Part shown: piece by piece, positions 52,966-61,792 of the stretch
Position numbering within the stretch: position 1 is the stretch's first letter
How the letters are laid out: each line of letters opens with the position of its first letter
Assembly: GCA_016702415.1 (NCBI GenBank)
Contig: JADJEA010000024.1
Location: 486,655-550,654 of the forward strand
Direction of reading: 5' to 3'
Origin: Nostocoides sp.
Lineage (GTDB): Bacteria > Actinomycetota > Actinomycetes > Actinomycetales > Dermatophilaceae
Length of the DNA: 64,000 nucleotides
Notes under the pieces: model-generated
What the model was told of the DNA's origin: nothing
Databases searched by the model: none
The model's input: the letters and a program-made list of their open reading frames with translations, nothing else
Made by a program: the position numbers and the translations under genes

Positions 52966-54237
52966 TTAGCCCAGCGAGTCGACGGTCGCCTGCAGCGCCG
53001 CCTCGCTCGCCCGGTGGGTAACGACGACGAGGTTCGCACGCTGGCGGCGGGTCTCGGGGTCGGTCACGACATGCTGACGCACCGTTTCGATCGAGACGTC
53101 GTGGGCGGCGAAGGCGGTCGCGACCTGCGCCAGGACCCCCGGGCGGTCCGCGACGTCGAGACTGATGTGGTAGCGCGTCTGGGAGACACCGAAATCCAGG
53201 ACAGGCAAGTCGGCGTATGCCGATTCCCCCGGCCCGCGCCCCCCGGCCACCTTGTGGCGCGCCGCCGCGACGAGATCGCCCAACACCGCCGATGCCGTCG
53301 GGTCTCCGCCCGCCCCGCGGCCGTAGAACATCAACTGCCCCGCGCCGCGCGCCTCAACGAAGACGGCGTTGTAGGCGTCGCGAACACTGGCGAGTGGATG
53401 GCTACGCGGGATCATCGCCGGGTGGACCCGGACGCTGATCCCCTCACCCGCCTCGGTGGCCGTGCGCTCGGCGATCGCGAGGAGCTTGACGACGCAGTCC
53501 ATCGCCTTGGCGGCGGCGATGTCGGCGGCGGTGACCTCAGTGATGCCCTCGCGGAAGACGTCCCGGCCGGACACGCGCGTGTGAAAGGCGAGGGAGGCGA
53601 GGATCGCGGCCTTGGCGGCGGCGTCGAACCCTTCGACATCGGCGGTCGGGTCGGCCTCGGCATACCCAAGGGCTTGCGCCTGCGCGACGGTCTCGGCGAA
53701 CCCGGCACCACCGGAATCCATCTTGTCGAGGACGAAGTTCGTCGTCCCGTTGACGATGCCGAGCACCTTGCGAACCTGGTCTCCGGCAAGGGATTCGCGA
53801 ATCGGCCGGAGGATGGGGATCGCCCCCGCGACGGCCGCCTCGAAGTAGAGGTCGACACCGGCGGCGTCAGCCGCGGCATACAGCGTGGGGCCGTCCTCGG
53901 CGAGCAGGGCCTTGTTGGCGGTGACCACCGAGGCGCCGTGCGCAATGGCGCTGAGGATGAGTTCCCGGGCAGGATCGATCCCGCCGACGACCTCGACGAC
54001 GATGTCGGCCTGGGTGACCAGCGCCGCGGCGTCCGTGGTGAACAGCGCCGGATCGACCGGCACGTCGGCGCGATCGCGGCCGGCTCGCCGCACGGCGATG
54101 CCGATCAGATCCAGCGGCGCCCCGACGCGGGCGGCGAGGTCCGCGGAGTGCTCGATCAGGCCCCTGGCGACGGCCGAGCCCACGACACCGCAGCCCACGA
54201 GCGCGACCTTGACCGGAACGGCGTTGTCCTTCATCAC
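52966..54237 (-). CDS. hom: Homoserine dehydrogenase with ACT domain
   Basis: A 423-residue monofunctional enzyme reducing aspartate semialdehyde to homoserine. The Rossmann motif is VALVGCGVVGSAVARGL. The catalytic region has VVTANKALLAEDG, LGIVNGTTNFVLDKM and EADPTADVEGFDAAAKAAILAS in sequence. The C-terminal ACT domain (YHISLDVADRPGVLAQVATAF) mediates threonine feedback. The start is GTG 54237 or ATG 54234. It follows lysA by 12 bp, forming argS-lysA-hom-thrC-thrB as in other actinobacteria. Confidence 0.96.
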   Translation of the reverse strand: MMKDNAVPVKVALVGCGVVGSAVARGLIEHSADLAARVGAPLDLIGIAVRRAGRDRADVPVDPALFTTDAAALVTQADIVVEVVGGIDPARELILSAIAHGASVVTANKALLAEDGPTLYAAADAAGVDLYFEAAVAGAIPILRPIRESLAGDQVRKVLGIVNGTTNFVLDKMDSGGAGFAETVAQAQALGYAEADPTADVEGFDAAAKAAILASLAFHTRVSGRDVFREGITEVTAADIAAAKAMDCVVKLLAIAERTATEAGEGISVRVHPAMIPRSHPLASVRDAYNAVFVEARGAGQLMFYGRGAGGDPTASAVLGDLVAAARHKVAGGRGPGESAYADLPVLDFGVSQTRYHISLDVADRPGVLAQVATAFAAHDVSIETVRQHVVTDPETRRQRANLVVVTHRASEAALQATVDSLG

Positions 54238-54249
54238 TATTGACTCCCT

Positions 54250-55674
54250 CTACCCGACGTCCAAGGCCAGCAGATCGTCGATCGTTTCTCGCCGGACGAG
54301 GACTCGGGCGACCCCGTCCCGCACGGCGATGACCGGGGGCCGCGGGGTGTGGTTGTACTGATTGCTCATGCTGCGGCAGTAGGCACCCGTCCCCGGCACG
54401 GCCAGGAGATCACCGAGCGCGAGATCGTCCGGAAGGTACTCATCCAGAACGACGATGTCGCCGCTCTCGCAGTGCCGGCCGACCACCCGCGAGAGCCGCG
54501 GCGCCGCCTGCGAATCCCGGGAGGCGAGAGTGACCGAATAGTCCGCCTCATAGAGCGCCGGCCTGATGTTGTCGCTCATCCCGCCGTCGACCGAGACATA
54601 GCGGCGCGAGAATCCTTCTCCGAGAGCGACATCCTTGATCGTGCCGACCTCATAAAGGGTGATGCCGGCGGGCCCGGCGATGGCCCGGCCCGGCTCGATC
54701 GAGACGCGTGGGGCACCGGTCCCATCTCCGCACCCGATCGCCTTGAACTCACGCTCGAGGATGCCGGCGAGTTGCTCGGCGAGATCACGCGGAGCGAGCG
54801 GCCGATGCTGGGAGGTGTAGGCGATGCCATAGCCGCCGCCGAGGTCGATTTCCGGGAGGTCCGCCCCCGAAGCGTTCACGACGTCGGCATGCAAGCCGAC
54901 CAGCCGACGCGCGGCCAACTCGAAGCCGGTCGTGTCGAAGATCTGGCTGCCGATGTGCGAGTGGAAACCCAACAGCCGCAAGGTTTTCGGCCGCGCGAGG
55001 ATGGCGTCCGCGGCCGCCCGGGCCACTCCGTCGGCGAGGCTGAACCCGAACTTCTGGTCCTCGTGGCCGGTCGCGATGAACTCGTGGGTGTGCGCCTCGA
55101 CCCCACCGTGACCCGGATCATCACTGGGGCTACGACACCCATCCCGCCGGCGATCGCGTCGATCCGGGCGATCTCGTCGAAGAGTCCACGACGATCCGAC
55201 CGACCCCGTGCTCCAGCGCCATCCGCAGCTCGCCGGAGTCTTGTTGTTGCCGTGCAAGGTGATCCGCTCGCCGGGGAATCCCGCGCGAATGGCAACGGCC
55301 AACTCCCCGCCGGTGCACACGTCCAGGCACAGCCCCTCCTGCTGCACCCAGCGCGCAACCTCCGTGCACAGGAACGCCTTGCCCGCGTAGTAGACGTCCG
55401 CCCCACCCGGGAAGGCCGTGGCGAAGGCGTCCCGGAACGCCCGAGCCCGCGCGCGGAAGTCCTCCTCGTCGATGACGTATGCCGCCGTCCCCCACTCCCG
55501 GGCCAACGTCACCATGTCGACGCCGCCGACGACAAGACGCCCGGCGTCGTCCCGCCTGGCCGTGCACGGCCACAGCTGCGGGAGCAACTCGGTGACATCC
55601 GTGGGATACGGCAGCCAGATCGGCGGGCCGCCATAGCCCTCCGCATGGAGGGCGCCCGCCTCGTGTGCGCGCAT
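54250..55674 (-). CDS. lysA: Diaminopimelate decarboxylase (three compensating single-base deletions, 55100-55232)
   Basis: A PLP fold-III decarboxylase producing lysine from meso-diaminopimelate. The start is ATG 55674, five bases after the argS stop. Present are the PLP lysine in VYYAGKAFLC, HGNNK, HIGSQIFDTTGFELA, DLGGGYGIAYTS, EPGRAIAGPAG and CESGDI near the C-terminus. Between HGNNKTPA and EAHTHEFIATGHEDQ the translation is nonsense (SCGWRWSTGS...). Restoring one G near 55231, one T near 55181 and one base near 55102 gives the family sequence A-E-L-R-M-A-L-E-H-G-V-G-R-I-V-V-D-S. The net loss of three bases keeps the frame open, so automatic annotation will show an intact but wrong protein. 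Confidence 0.9.
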   Translation of the reverse strand: MRAHEAGALHAEGYGGPPIWLPYPTDVTELLPQLWPCTARRDDAGRLVVGGVDMVTLAREWGTAAYVIDEEDFRARARAFRDAFATAFPGGADVYYAGKAFLCTEVARWVQQEGLCLDVCTGGELAVAIRAGFPGERITLHGNNKTPASCGWRWSTGSVGSSWTLRRDRPDRRDRRRDGCRSPSDDPGHGGVEAHTHEFIATGHEDQKFGFSLADGVARAAADAILARPKTLRLLGFHSHIGSQIFDTTGFELAARRLVGLHADVVNASGADLPEIDLGGGYGIAYTSQHRPLAPRDLAEQLAGILEREFKAIGCGDGTGAPRVSIEPGRAIAGPAGITLYEVGTIKDVALGEGFSRRYVSVDGGMSDNIRPALYEADYSVTLASRDSQAAPRLSRVVGRHCESGDIVVLDEYLPDDLALGDLLAVPGTGAYCRSMSNQYNHTPRPPVIAVRDGVARVLVRRETIDDLLALDVG

Positions 55675-55678
55675 CCGC

Positions 55679-57334
55679 CTACATCCGTTCGGGGGCCGAG
55701 ACGCCGAGGAGGCCGAGGCCATTGGCGAGGACGGTGCGGGTCGCGTCGTTGAGCCAGAGCCGGGTTCGGTGCAGGTCGGTGACCGGCTCGTCGGCGTTCA
55801 TCGGCCGCACGCGGCAGATGTCGTACCACTTGTGGTAACGACCGGCGAGGTCCTCCAGATAGCGCGCCACCCGATGCGGCTCCCGCATCGCCGCGGCCTG
55901 GGCGACCACCCGCGGGTAGTCGCCGAGGATCGCCAGGAGGACGGCCTCCGTCGGATCGGCCAGCAGGGCAGGATCGAAGCCGTCCTCGCGCCGCACACCA
56001 TCATCGTCCGCGAGCCGGGCGACGTTGCACGTCCGGGCGTGGGCGTACTGCACGTAATACACCGGGTTCTCATTGGTGTGCTTGGTCAGCAGGTCGAGAT
56101 CGATGTCGATATTGCTGTCGGTGGAACTGCGCGTGAGCGCAAACCGCGCGGCATCGCGGCCCACCGCGTCGACGAGATCATCCAGGACGACGACGGTGCC
56201 CAGGCGCTTGCTCATGCGCATCGGCTGCCCGTCCCTGACGAGGTTGACCATTTGGCCGATGAGGATCTGCAGGTTGCGCCCGGGCTCGTCGCCGAAGAGC
56301 GCACACATGGCCATCATCCGTTTGACATAGCCGTGGTGATCGGCGCCGAGCATGATGATGCACTCGTCGAAGCCGCGCTCCCGCTTGTCGAGGTAGTAGG
56401 CCAGGTCCCCCGAGATGTAGGCAGGCTGGCCGTCGGACTTGATGACGACCCGGTCCTTGTCGTCGCCGTGGTCACTGGTGCGCAGCCACAGCGCACCGTC
56501 CTTTTCGTACATCGCCCCGAGGGCCTGGAGTCGCGCGACCGCCCGCGCCACGGCTCCGCTCTCGTGGAGGTCGTTCTCGTGGAAGTAGACGTCGAAATCG
56601 ACACCGAAGTCGTGCAGCGTGGCCTTGATGTCGGCAAACGCCCGCGCCACCCCCTCTTCGCGGAAGCGTTCCTGCGCCGCGTCCCGGGGCAGGCCGAGGA
56701 TCGACGGGTCGTCGGCGACGATCTCGTCGGCGGTGTCTTTGATGTAGGCGCCGCCGTACCCATCCTCCGGGCTCGGCTCCCCCAGCGCCGCGGCGAGCAG
56801 GCTCCGCGCGAACCGGTCAATCTGGGCACCGTGGTCGTTGAAGTAGTACTCCCGCGTGACCTCGGCACCGGTCGCCTCGATGACCCGCGCCAGGGCATCG
56901 CCGACGGCCGCCCAACGGGTGCCCCCTAGGTGGATCGGGCCCGTGGGATTGGCGGAGACGAACTCCAGGTTGACCCGCCCCCCCACCCGACGTCCCCGAC
57001 CGCATGCCGCACCCGCCTCCACGATCGTGCGCGCAAGTTCCCCGGCACTCGCCGCCTCCAGGGACACATTGAGGAAGCCGGGACCAGCCACCTCGACATG
57101 GGCAATACCGGGGACTGACGACAGCGCCGTGGCGAGGGTCTGGGCCAACTGGCGTGGCGGCATACCGGCCTGTCGGGCGAGTTGCATGGCGACATTCGTC
57201 GACCAGTCCCCGTGCCCGGCCTGCCGCGGCCGCTCGACGCGGAGCGTCTGCGGCACATCGAGCGTCAACGCGCCGGCGGCGACGAGGTCGGCCAGGGCAG
57301 CACGGATCGCGGCGGCCAGGTCATCGGGGGTCAC
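55679..57334 (-). CDS. argS: Arginyl-tRNA synthetase
   Basis: A 551-residue class-I synthetase. The N-terminal Add1 domain binds the tRNA D-loop. The HIGH-type signature reads SANPTGPIHLGGTRW (HLGG variant), and the KMSKS-type loop is MRMSKRLGT. The C-terminal DALR anticodon-binding domain ends RLWLNDATRTVLANGLGLLG. The start is GTG 57334. It is the first gene of the lysA-hom-thr operon and is divergent from a tRNA-Arg gene 175 bp away. Confidence 0.95.
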   Translation of the reverse strand: MTPDDLAAAIRAALADLVAAGALTLDVPQTLRVERPRQAGHGDWSTNVAMQLARQAGMPPRQLAQTLATALSSVPGIAHVEVAGPGFLNVSLEAASAGELARTIVEAGAACGRGRRVGGRVNLEFVSANPTGPIHLGGTRWAAVGDALARVIEATGAEVTREYYFNDHGAQIDRFARSLLAAALGEPSPEDGYGGAYIKDTADEIVADDPSILGLPRDAAQERFREEGVARAFADIKATLHDFGVDFDVYFHENDLHESGAVARAVARLQALGAMYEKDGALWLRTSDHGDDKDRVVIKSDGQPAYISGDLAYYLDKRERGFDECIIMLGADHHGYVKRMMAMCALFGDEPGRNLQILIGQMVNLVRDGQPMRMSKRLGTVVVLDDLVDAVGRDAARFALTRSSTDSNIDIDLDLLTKHTNENPVYYVQYAHARTCNVARLADDDGVRREDGFDPALLADPTEAVLLAILGDYPRVVAQAAAMREPHRVARYLEDLAGRYHKWYDICRVRPMNADEPVTDLHRTRLWLNDATRTVLANGLGLLGVSAPERM

Positions 57335-57508
57335 CCGGGGATTCTACGAAGGGCACACCCCCGCCCCGCACATCATTCTGCGCACTGGGCAGGCCGGACG
57401 TCGCCGTCTGCCTTCCAAGGGATCGATTCACGATCGCCGCTCCGGGCCTGATAACCTCAGTCCTCGCGCCTGCGCCGGTCTCAGCTGCTGTTCGATCCGG
57501 CCGCGCAG

Positions 57509-57583
57509 GCCCCCGTAGCTCAGGGGATAGAGCACCGCCCTCCGGAGGCGGGGGCGCAGGTTCGAATCCTGCCGGGGGCACCA
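57509..57583 (+). tRNA. tRNA-Arg (CCG anticodon), CCA encoded
   Basis: A 75-nt cloverleaf. The acceptor arms are GCCCCCG (57509-57515) and CGGGGGC (57573-57579), followed by discriminator A and encoded CCA. The D-arm is GCTC-AGGGGATA-GAGC, the anticodon loop is CTCCGGA with CCG at its centre, and the T-arm has GGTTCGAATCC. It decodes CGG. A terminator follows at once and then a mobile element, so its 3' end is a likely integration target. Confidence 0.96.
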
Positions 57584-57597
57584 AACTGAACTCTTTC

Positions 57598-57626
57598 AAA
57601 CCTCCGTTCCCAAAGAACGGAGGTTT
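57598..57626 (+). terminator. Intrinsic terminator of tRNA-Arg
   Basis: AAACCTCCGTTC (57598-57609) and GAACGGAGGTTT (57615-57626) pair perfectly over 12 bp with a 5-nt loop, followed by GTTGTTTT. Confidence 0.9.
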
Positions 57627-57721
57627 GTTGTTTTCCCCGGAATCCTGGGGGCCCTGGGCGGGCGCCAGCGCCGCCCTGAGCGAGGGTGCGCTGCGCTGGG
57701 AGCCTTGGTCTGGGCCCTGGC

Positions 57722-59278
57722 CTATTCGGCGCCGAGCAGGACCATCAGGTCTGGGTGGGTCAGCATGGCGAGCAGGTCATCGAGTTCGCCGGTGACAGTC
57801 TCGTCATAGACCCAGATCCGCGTGAAGATGGCTTGGTTGAGGATGCGTCGGTCGGCATCGCTGGCGTGCTCGTAAAGCTGCGCGCAGTTTTCGAGCAGGT
57901 CGAGCGCCCGGGTCAGGGTTTCCTTCTGGATGGTGGTCGTTGTGGCTTGGGCTGCGAGTCGTCCCTCGATCTGGTCGAGTTGGCGCCCGATCCGGTCTTG
58001 TTCGCTCTTCATCAGGTCGAGCGGGATGGCGTCGGCGTAGTGGGCTTGGAGTAACTTGCCTCGTTCATCGAGTAGTCGTTGGCGCTGCCGCGTCAGGCTG
58101 CGGACTTCTTGCTCGCTGTCGTCGCGGCGGCGGTCGATGTAGTCCTCGACGGCCGACTGGATGGCCTGGCGTTGCTCGGGTGCCAGGCGGATGCGGGCGT
58201 ATTCGACCTCGACCAGTTCTTCAATTAGGGATATGGGCGCGGCACGCCGTTCGCAGCTGGTGGTCTTCTGGTGTCGTCCAATGCAGACGAAGTAGGGGTA
58301 CTCCTGGCCTGGTCGTGGCCGGGCGATGGTCACGATGAAGCGGGAGGCACAGTGGCCGCAGAAGATGCTGCCACGTAGGTAGTGCGGGTGTTCACGCTCC
58401 TTCTCGCCGTGTCGATGGCTGGCCAGGACGTCTTGGACCCGCGCCCAGGTAGTGGCATCGACTAGCTTGTCGTGCCGCCCATTGGGGTATTGGATGCCTC
58501 GGTAGGTGACGACGCCCTTGTAGTACGGATTGCTCAAGATGGCGTGCAGTTGCGTCCGTCTCACGGCTTTAGCTGGGGCCTTGGCAGTCGGCACGGTCGT
58601 GAGACCGCGCGCTTCCAGTTCAGTGGCCAGCTTCAGCAGGGTCCAGTCGCCCGTGGCGTAGGCCTCGAAGGCCCAGGCGATGAGCGGCGCTCGGGTCGGG
58701 TCGAGCGCGATGGTGCGCACTGGTTTGCCAGAGTCGTTGTTCTGTATGACGTTGCGGTAGCCAATGGGAGCTCTGCCAGGGGTACCGCCGGTCTTGGCTT
58801 TCTGACTCATGCCTTTGACGACCTCCGTCGCCAGGTTGCGCGAGTAGAACTCGGCAATGGAGCTCATGATGCCGTGCAGCAGCATGCCGCTCGGGGTTTC
58901 GTCGATATTCTCGCTGGCGGAGACAAGGGTGACCCCGGCGTTCTTCAGCGCCAGGGAGATTTCGACGTCGTCAATCCGGTTCCTGGCTAGTCGGTCGACC
59001 TTGTGGACGATGACGTACTTGACAGGCTTGTCCTGGATGTAAGCCAGCATCCGCTTGAGTTCCTCACGGTCGGCGCTCCTAGCCGATTCGCCACGGTCGA
59101 CAAACTCCTCGACGATGACGGCGCCGAGGCTGTGGGCTTTGCGACTGTTCGCAGCTCGCTGGGCGGGGATGGAGTAACCCTCTGGGTCACCATCCCGTTC
59201 AGCTTGCTCCTTGGTGCTGACGCGCAGATAGCTGACGGCCGTGACGGCTGCCAGCGGGACGACTGCATGTAGGCTCAC
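57722..59278 (-). CDS. Large serine recombinase (integrase/resolvase family)
   Basis: A 518-residue site-specific recombinase. The N-terminal resolvase domain begins VSYLRVSTKEQAERDG, where the Ser of RVSTKEQ is the nucleophile. It continues VKYVIVHKVDRLARNRIDD, SASENIDETPSGMLLHGIM and EFYSRNLATEVVKGM. A recombinase domain follows (GYRNV..., LHAILSNPYYKGVVTYRG), then a zinc ribbon (FCGHCASRF ... CIGRHQKTTSCERRA) and a long coiled coil (residues 395-470). The start is GTG 59278, with AAGGAG eight bases upstream and four bases of overlap with the protease gene stop. It is the probable integrase of the element flanking tRNA-Arg. No second recombinase is visible. Confidence 0.93.
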   Translation of the reverse strand: MSLHAVVPLAAVTAVSYLRVSTKEQAERDGDPEGYSIPAQRAANSRKAHSLGAVIVEEFVDRGESARSADREELKRMLAYIQDKPVKYVIVHKVDRLARNRIDDVEISLALKNAGVTLVSASENIDETPSGMLLHGIMSSIAEFYSRNLATEVVKGMSQKAKTGGTPGRAPIGYRNVIQNNDSGKPVRTIALDPTRAPLIAWAFEAYATGDWTLLKLATELEARGLTTVPTAKAPAKAVRRTQLHAILSNPYYKGVVTYRGIQYPNGRHDKLVDATTWARVQDVLASHRHGEKEREHPHYLRGSIFCGHCASRFIVTIARPRPGQEYPYFVCIGRHQKTTSCERRAAPISLIEELVEVEYARIRLAPEQRQAIQSAVEDYIDRRRDDSEQEVRSLTRQRQRLLDERGKLLQAHYADAIPLDLMKSEQDRIGRQLDQIEGRLAAQATTTTIQKETLTRALDLLENCAQLYEHASDADRRILNQAIFTRIWVYDETVTGELDDLLAMLTHPDLMVLLGAE

Positions 59279-59960
59279 ACGAAACTCCTTCTCGGGTAGC
59301 GGTGTTGGGCGAAACGGAAGCGTTGGGGCTGCCACGTACGTGTCGAGATCGGGCGGGCGCACCGGCCACCCTGGTTTTCAGTCCGCATCTCTGGCTCGGG
59401 GTCGACCTCGCGGGACAGGCCGGTTTGGTCGAGGCGGACTTCGATGGCGTGTTGGCTGACGCCGAAGTGAGCTGCCAGGTCGTCGATCCGTTGGATGCCG
59501 AGGCCCCAGGCGCGTTTCAGTTCGCGTTTGGGGACCAGGGCGCAACCGGCGAAGTAGTCGGCGGCTGTTTCAGCTGCCGGGCGGTCAGGGTCACGCCTCG
59601 CCGGGTGACGTCGCGGTAGAGCCGGTCGCAGGCGCCGTGGTCGATGATGTGTTTGAACTCATGGAGCAGGGTGAAGCGTTGCCGAGCCGGGCTGTCCTCT
59701 GTATTGAGGCAGATGATCCACTGCCTGCCGTTCCAGTGGCTGAGGCCGCTGACCGGCAGGCGTTCGTAGCGCACGGCGATGCGTGGCATGGCGTCGATGT
59801 GGCTGACCTGCGGCCCTTCGGCGTCACCCAAGATGGCGACCAGCCGGGTGGCCTGGGCTTCGGCGATTTGCCTTGTCTCTTCTGGTAGGCAGCTTCTGGC
59901 CGGGATGAGTCGGCGGAGGCTGGTCAGGGTGCTGGGTGGTTTCTGTTCCGTAGTTGTCAT
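59275..59960 (-). CDS. ImmA/IrrE-family metallopeptidase (frame interrupted near 59589)
   Basis: About 228 residues when joined. ATG 59960 is preceded by GAAAGGAGGCA. The zinc protease motif HEFKHIIDH lies near residue 102. After GVT the frame is lost because one C is missing in ACCCTGACC. The restored sequence continues PDRPAAETAADYFAGCALVP, KRELKRAWGLGIQRIDDLAA and HFGVSQHAIEVRLDQTGL, typical of the family C-terminus. Paired XRE/ImmA proteins relieve repression of integrative elements by cleaving the repressor. Here the genes lie in order XRE, ImmA, recombinase on the same strand. Confidence 0.85.
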
Positions 59961-60015
59961 GAGAGTGCCTCCTTTCAGGTTGCTGGTTGTTTTCGTTTGC
60001 ATTGGGTGGGTCGTC

Positions 60016-60390
60016 TTATTCGTCTTCGCCAGGTGCTGGGCCGGTGGAGTTGGGATCTACGCCGTAGCGGCGAACCACGCTGGCTATTTCCTTTAGCGCT
60101 TCCTCGGGCAGTTCCGGATATTTGCTGCGTAAGTACGGCTGCACACCAGGTAGAGCGTCGGTAAAGTCCCCCCGACCCGGCAGCAGAGCGATGAGCGGCA
60201 GCGGGTCGAGACCGACGGACGCGGGCGCGGCCTGCTCGACGTCTGGGTTGGTGACTTGGTCGATCTCCCAGAAGCGCAGCAGCGATTTGGACATCTCGGC
60301 TTCGTCGGCCGCTCGTTGGCGCCCTAGCCCCGCTCTCAGTCGGGCTTCTTTAATGGTGCTGCCGAATGTCGGTGAATTTGTTTTGTTCAT
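60016..60390 (-). CDS. XRE-family helix-turn-helix regulator
   Basis: A 124-residue protein from ATG 60390. Residues 10-60 form an XRE-type DNA-binding domain (TIKEARLRAGLGRQRAADEA, EMSKSLLRFWEI). The remainder is acidic and includes PDALPGVQPYLRSKYPELPE-like text seen as VQPYLRSKYPELPEEALKEI. It is upstream of and in the same direction as an ImmA/IrrE peptidase, the classic repressor/anti-repressor pair of integrative elements. A longer start (ATG 60480) would add 30 atypical residues. Confidence 0.82.
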   Translation of the reverse strand: MNKTNSPTFGSTIKEARLRAGLGRQRAADEAEMSKSLLRFWEIDQVTNPDVEQAAPASVGLDPLPLIALLPGRGDFTDALPGVQPYLRSKYPELPEEALKEIASVVRRYGVDPNSTGPAPGEDE

Positions 60391-60666
60391 GTCCCTATTT
60401 ACCTCCAGGGCAACCAATTGCCCAGGGTTTCGGACTTTTCTACAACGGATTCTCGGCCTTTCTGAGATAGTTCTTTGCATATATCTTCCCTAAAGCCATT
60501 GGCTATTTAGGTTTATGTGCCAGGTGGGGGTCGGACGGCGGCACGAGCACAAAAGTGCTACCGAGTGTCACGCGTTGTCCGATCCCTACCTGGGCTTTGT
60601 TGAAGTGAAGCCCGTCTGGCTGGGCTCTCGGTGGTGCCGGGCAGCACGCCCTCGTGACCTCCCGGC
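60391..60666. other. AT-rich promoter region of the element regulator operon with a dyad
   Basis: This 276-bp segment is clearly lower in GC than the host. It contains the near-palindrome TAAAGCCATTGGCTATTTA (60491-60509) about 100 bp before the XRE start, a candidate autoregulatory operator. A small hairpin AGCAC-AAAA-GTGCT lies at 60546-60559. No coding sequence is apparent apart from a possible N-terminal extension of the XRE gene. Confidence 0.45.
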
Positions 60667-60948
60667 TCAGCCCTTACGAGATGGGCGGCGGGTGTCAGGG
60701 CTAGGCGTGGCGTCGCCGCCGAACAGGGCCGCCAGGGCGGCTTGCTGCTCGTCGGCGTCACGAGCGATCTGCGCTTGCAGTTCGCTGGCACCAGCGATGA
60801 CGGCCGGGTCGGCCGCCATGACGGCGACGTGCTTCTCGATCGCCTCACGAATTGCTTCGGTGACCGAGACGCCGGTGAGCCGGGCCAAGATGGTGATCCG
60901 CGCATGCAGATCACCATCCAGACGGATGGCCATCGTCTTGATAGACAT
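60667..60948 (-). CDS. Ribbon-helix-helix (CopG/Arc-type) protein
   Basis: A 93-residue protein from ATG 60948, with AAGGAGAAG upstream. The N-terminal beta strand and two helices (MSIKTMAIRLDGDLHARITI, LARLTGVSVTEAIREAIEKHV) match ribbon-helix-helix DNA-binding proteins, and the C-terminus is Ala/Gln-rich. No toxin gene is adjacent, so it is more probably an element regulator or relaxosome-type accessory factor than an antitoxin. Confidence 0.8.
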   Translation of the reverse strand: MSIKTMAIRLDGDLHARITILARLTGVSVTEAIREAIEKHVAVMAADPAVIAGASELQAQIARDADEQQAALAALFGGDATPSPDTRRPSRKG

Positions 60949-61154
60949 GGCGCTTCTTCTCCTTCCTGAGGGTGTTCGTCTCATTGCTGGCCTGGGAACT
61001 CCAGGCGAGCGGTGAGCCACCGTCCTCGGGGTGGTGCAGCCCTGGAACCTCGTAGTGTTGGGTTCCAGTGGCTGCAGGCTCCCGAGGAGGGAGCGCTGCC
61101 CGGCTTCTAAGGCCGTGGGCCTGGGTGGTCCTTGGCGACGGCCCGGCCTTGGCC

Positions 61155-61792
61155 CTACAGGTTGGTGCGGAATAGCCAGACGCCTCCGCCGTCGCGGTGA
61201 GCGATGAATAGTTCGCCCTCGAGCCAAGTTGCTGGGCGATCTCCTCAAAGCTCCAGCCGTCGATGTCGCCGGATTGCTTGAGCTTGGCTTCCGGGATGCC
61301 GGCTCGCTCGGCGAGGCGCTGGAACTCGGCTTCGGCCCAGGCGCCAGGACTGGGCCAGGCGCCGAGGTAGTGCTCCTGGAAGCTGGCGCACATACCTTCG
61401 TCGGCGTCGTGCAGCTTGGCCCAGAAGCCGAAGACTTCGCCGTGCTCGGCAATGCCAGCCGCCACCCGCGCGACGATTTCCGGATCCTCGTCTGGGTCGA
61501 GTACGAAGTCGCCGAAACCGATCGAGTCGAAGATCAGGTCGTCGCCGATGCGTTGACGCAGCTCGTCGGGGGTCCCCGTCGCGGTCCACCAGGTGCCGTA
61601 GCGACTATTCGCGTCCGGAGCCACCCAGATGCCAGGGCGAGGGGGCAGCCGCTCTGGGTTCAGCGGCACGGCGCGCTCGCGGTGACGGCCCGGCTGAGAC
61701 CCGCCGGTCTCGCCCGGCGGACCGTTCGCCGCCTCCTCAGGCACGCTGTTGTCGGGAATCTCGGGGTTTGTGGGTCGGCGGTACTCGCTCAT
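61155..61792 (-). CDS. ArdA-like antirestriction protein (frame interrupted near 61217)
   Basis: About 212 residues when joined. ATG 61792 is preceded by GAAAGGAGGCA. A Pro-rich N-terminus leads to an acidic domain typical of ArdA DNA mimics: GIWVAPDANSRYGTWWTATG, DSIGFGDFVLDPDEDPEIVA, AAGIAEHGEVFGFWAKLHDA, FQEHYLGAWPSPGAWAEAEF. The last segment loses frame where GAGGGCGAAC should contain one more G. Restored, it ends ELFIAHRDGGGVWLFRTNL. ArdA proteins mimic B-form DNA and inhibit type I restriction enzymes, helping mobile elements enter new hosts. Its start overlaps the methyltransferase stop (ATGA). Confidence 0.78.

Noticed and set aside
60667..60948. Antitoxin of a toxin-antitoxin pair
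   Set aside because: The ribbon-helix-helix fold fits, but neither adjacent gene resembles a toxin and there is no overlapping small partner.
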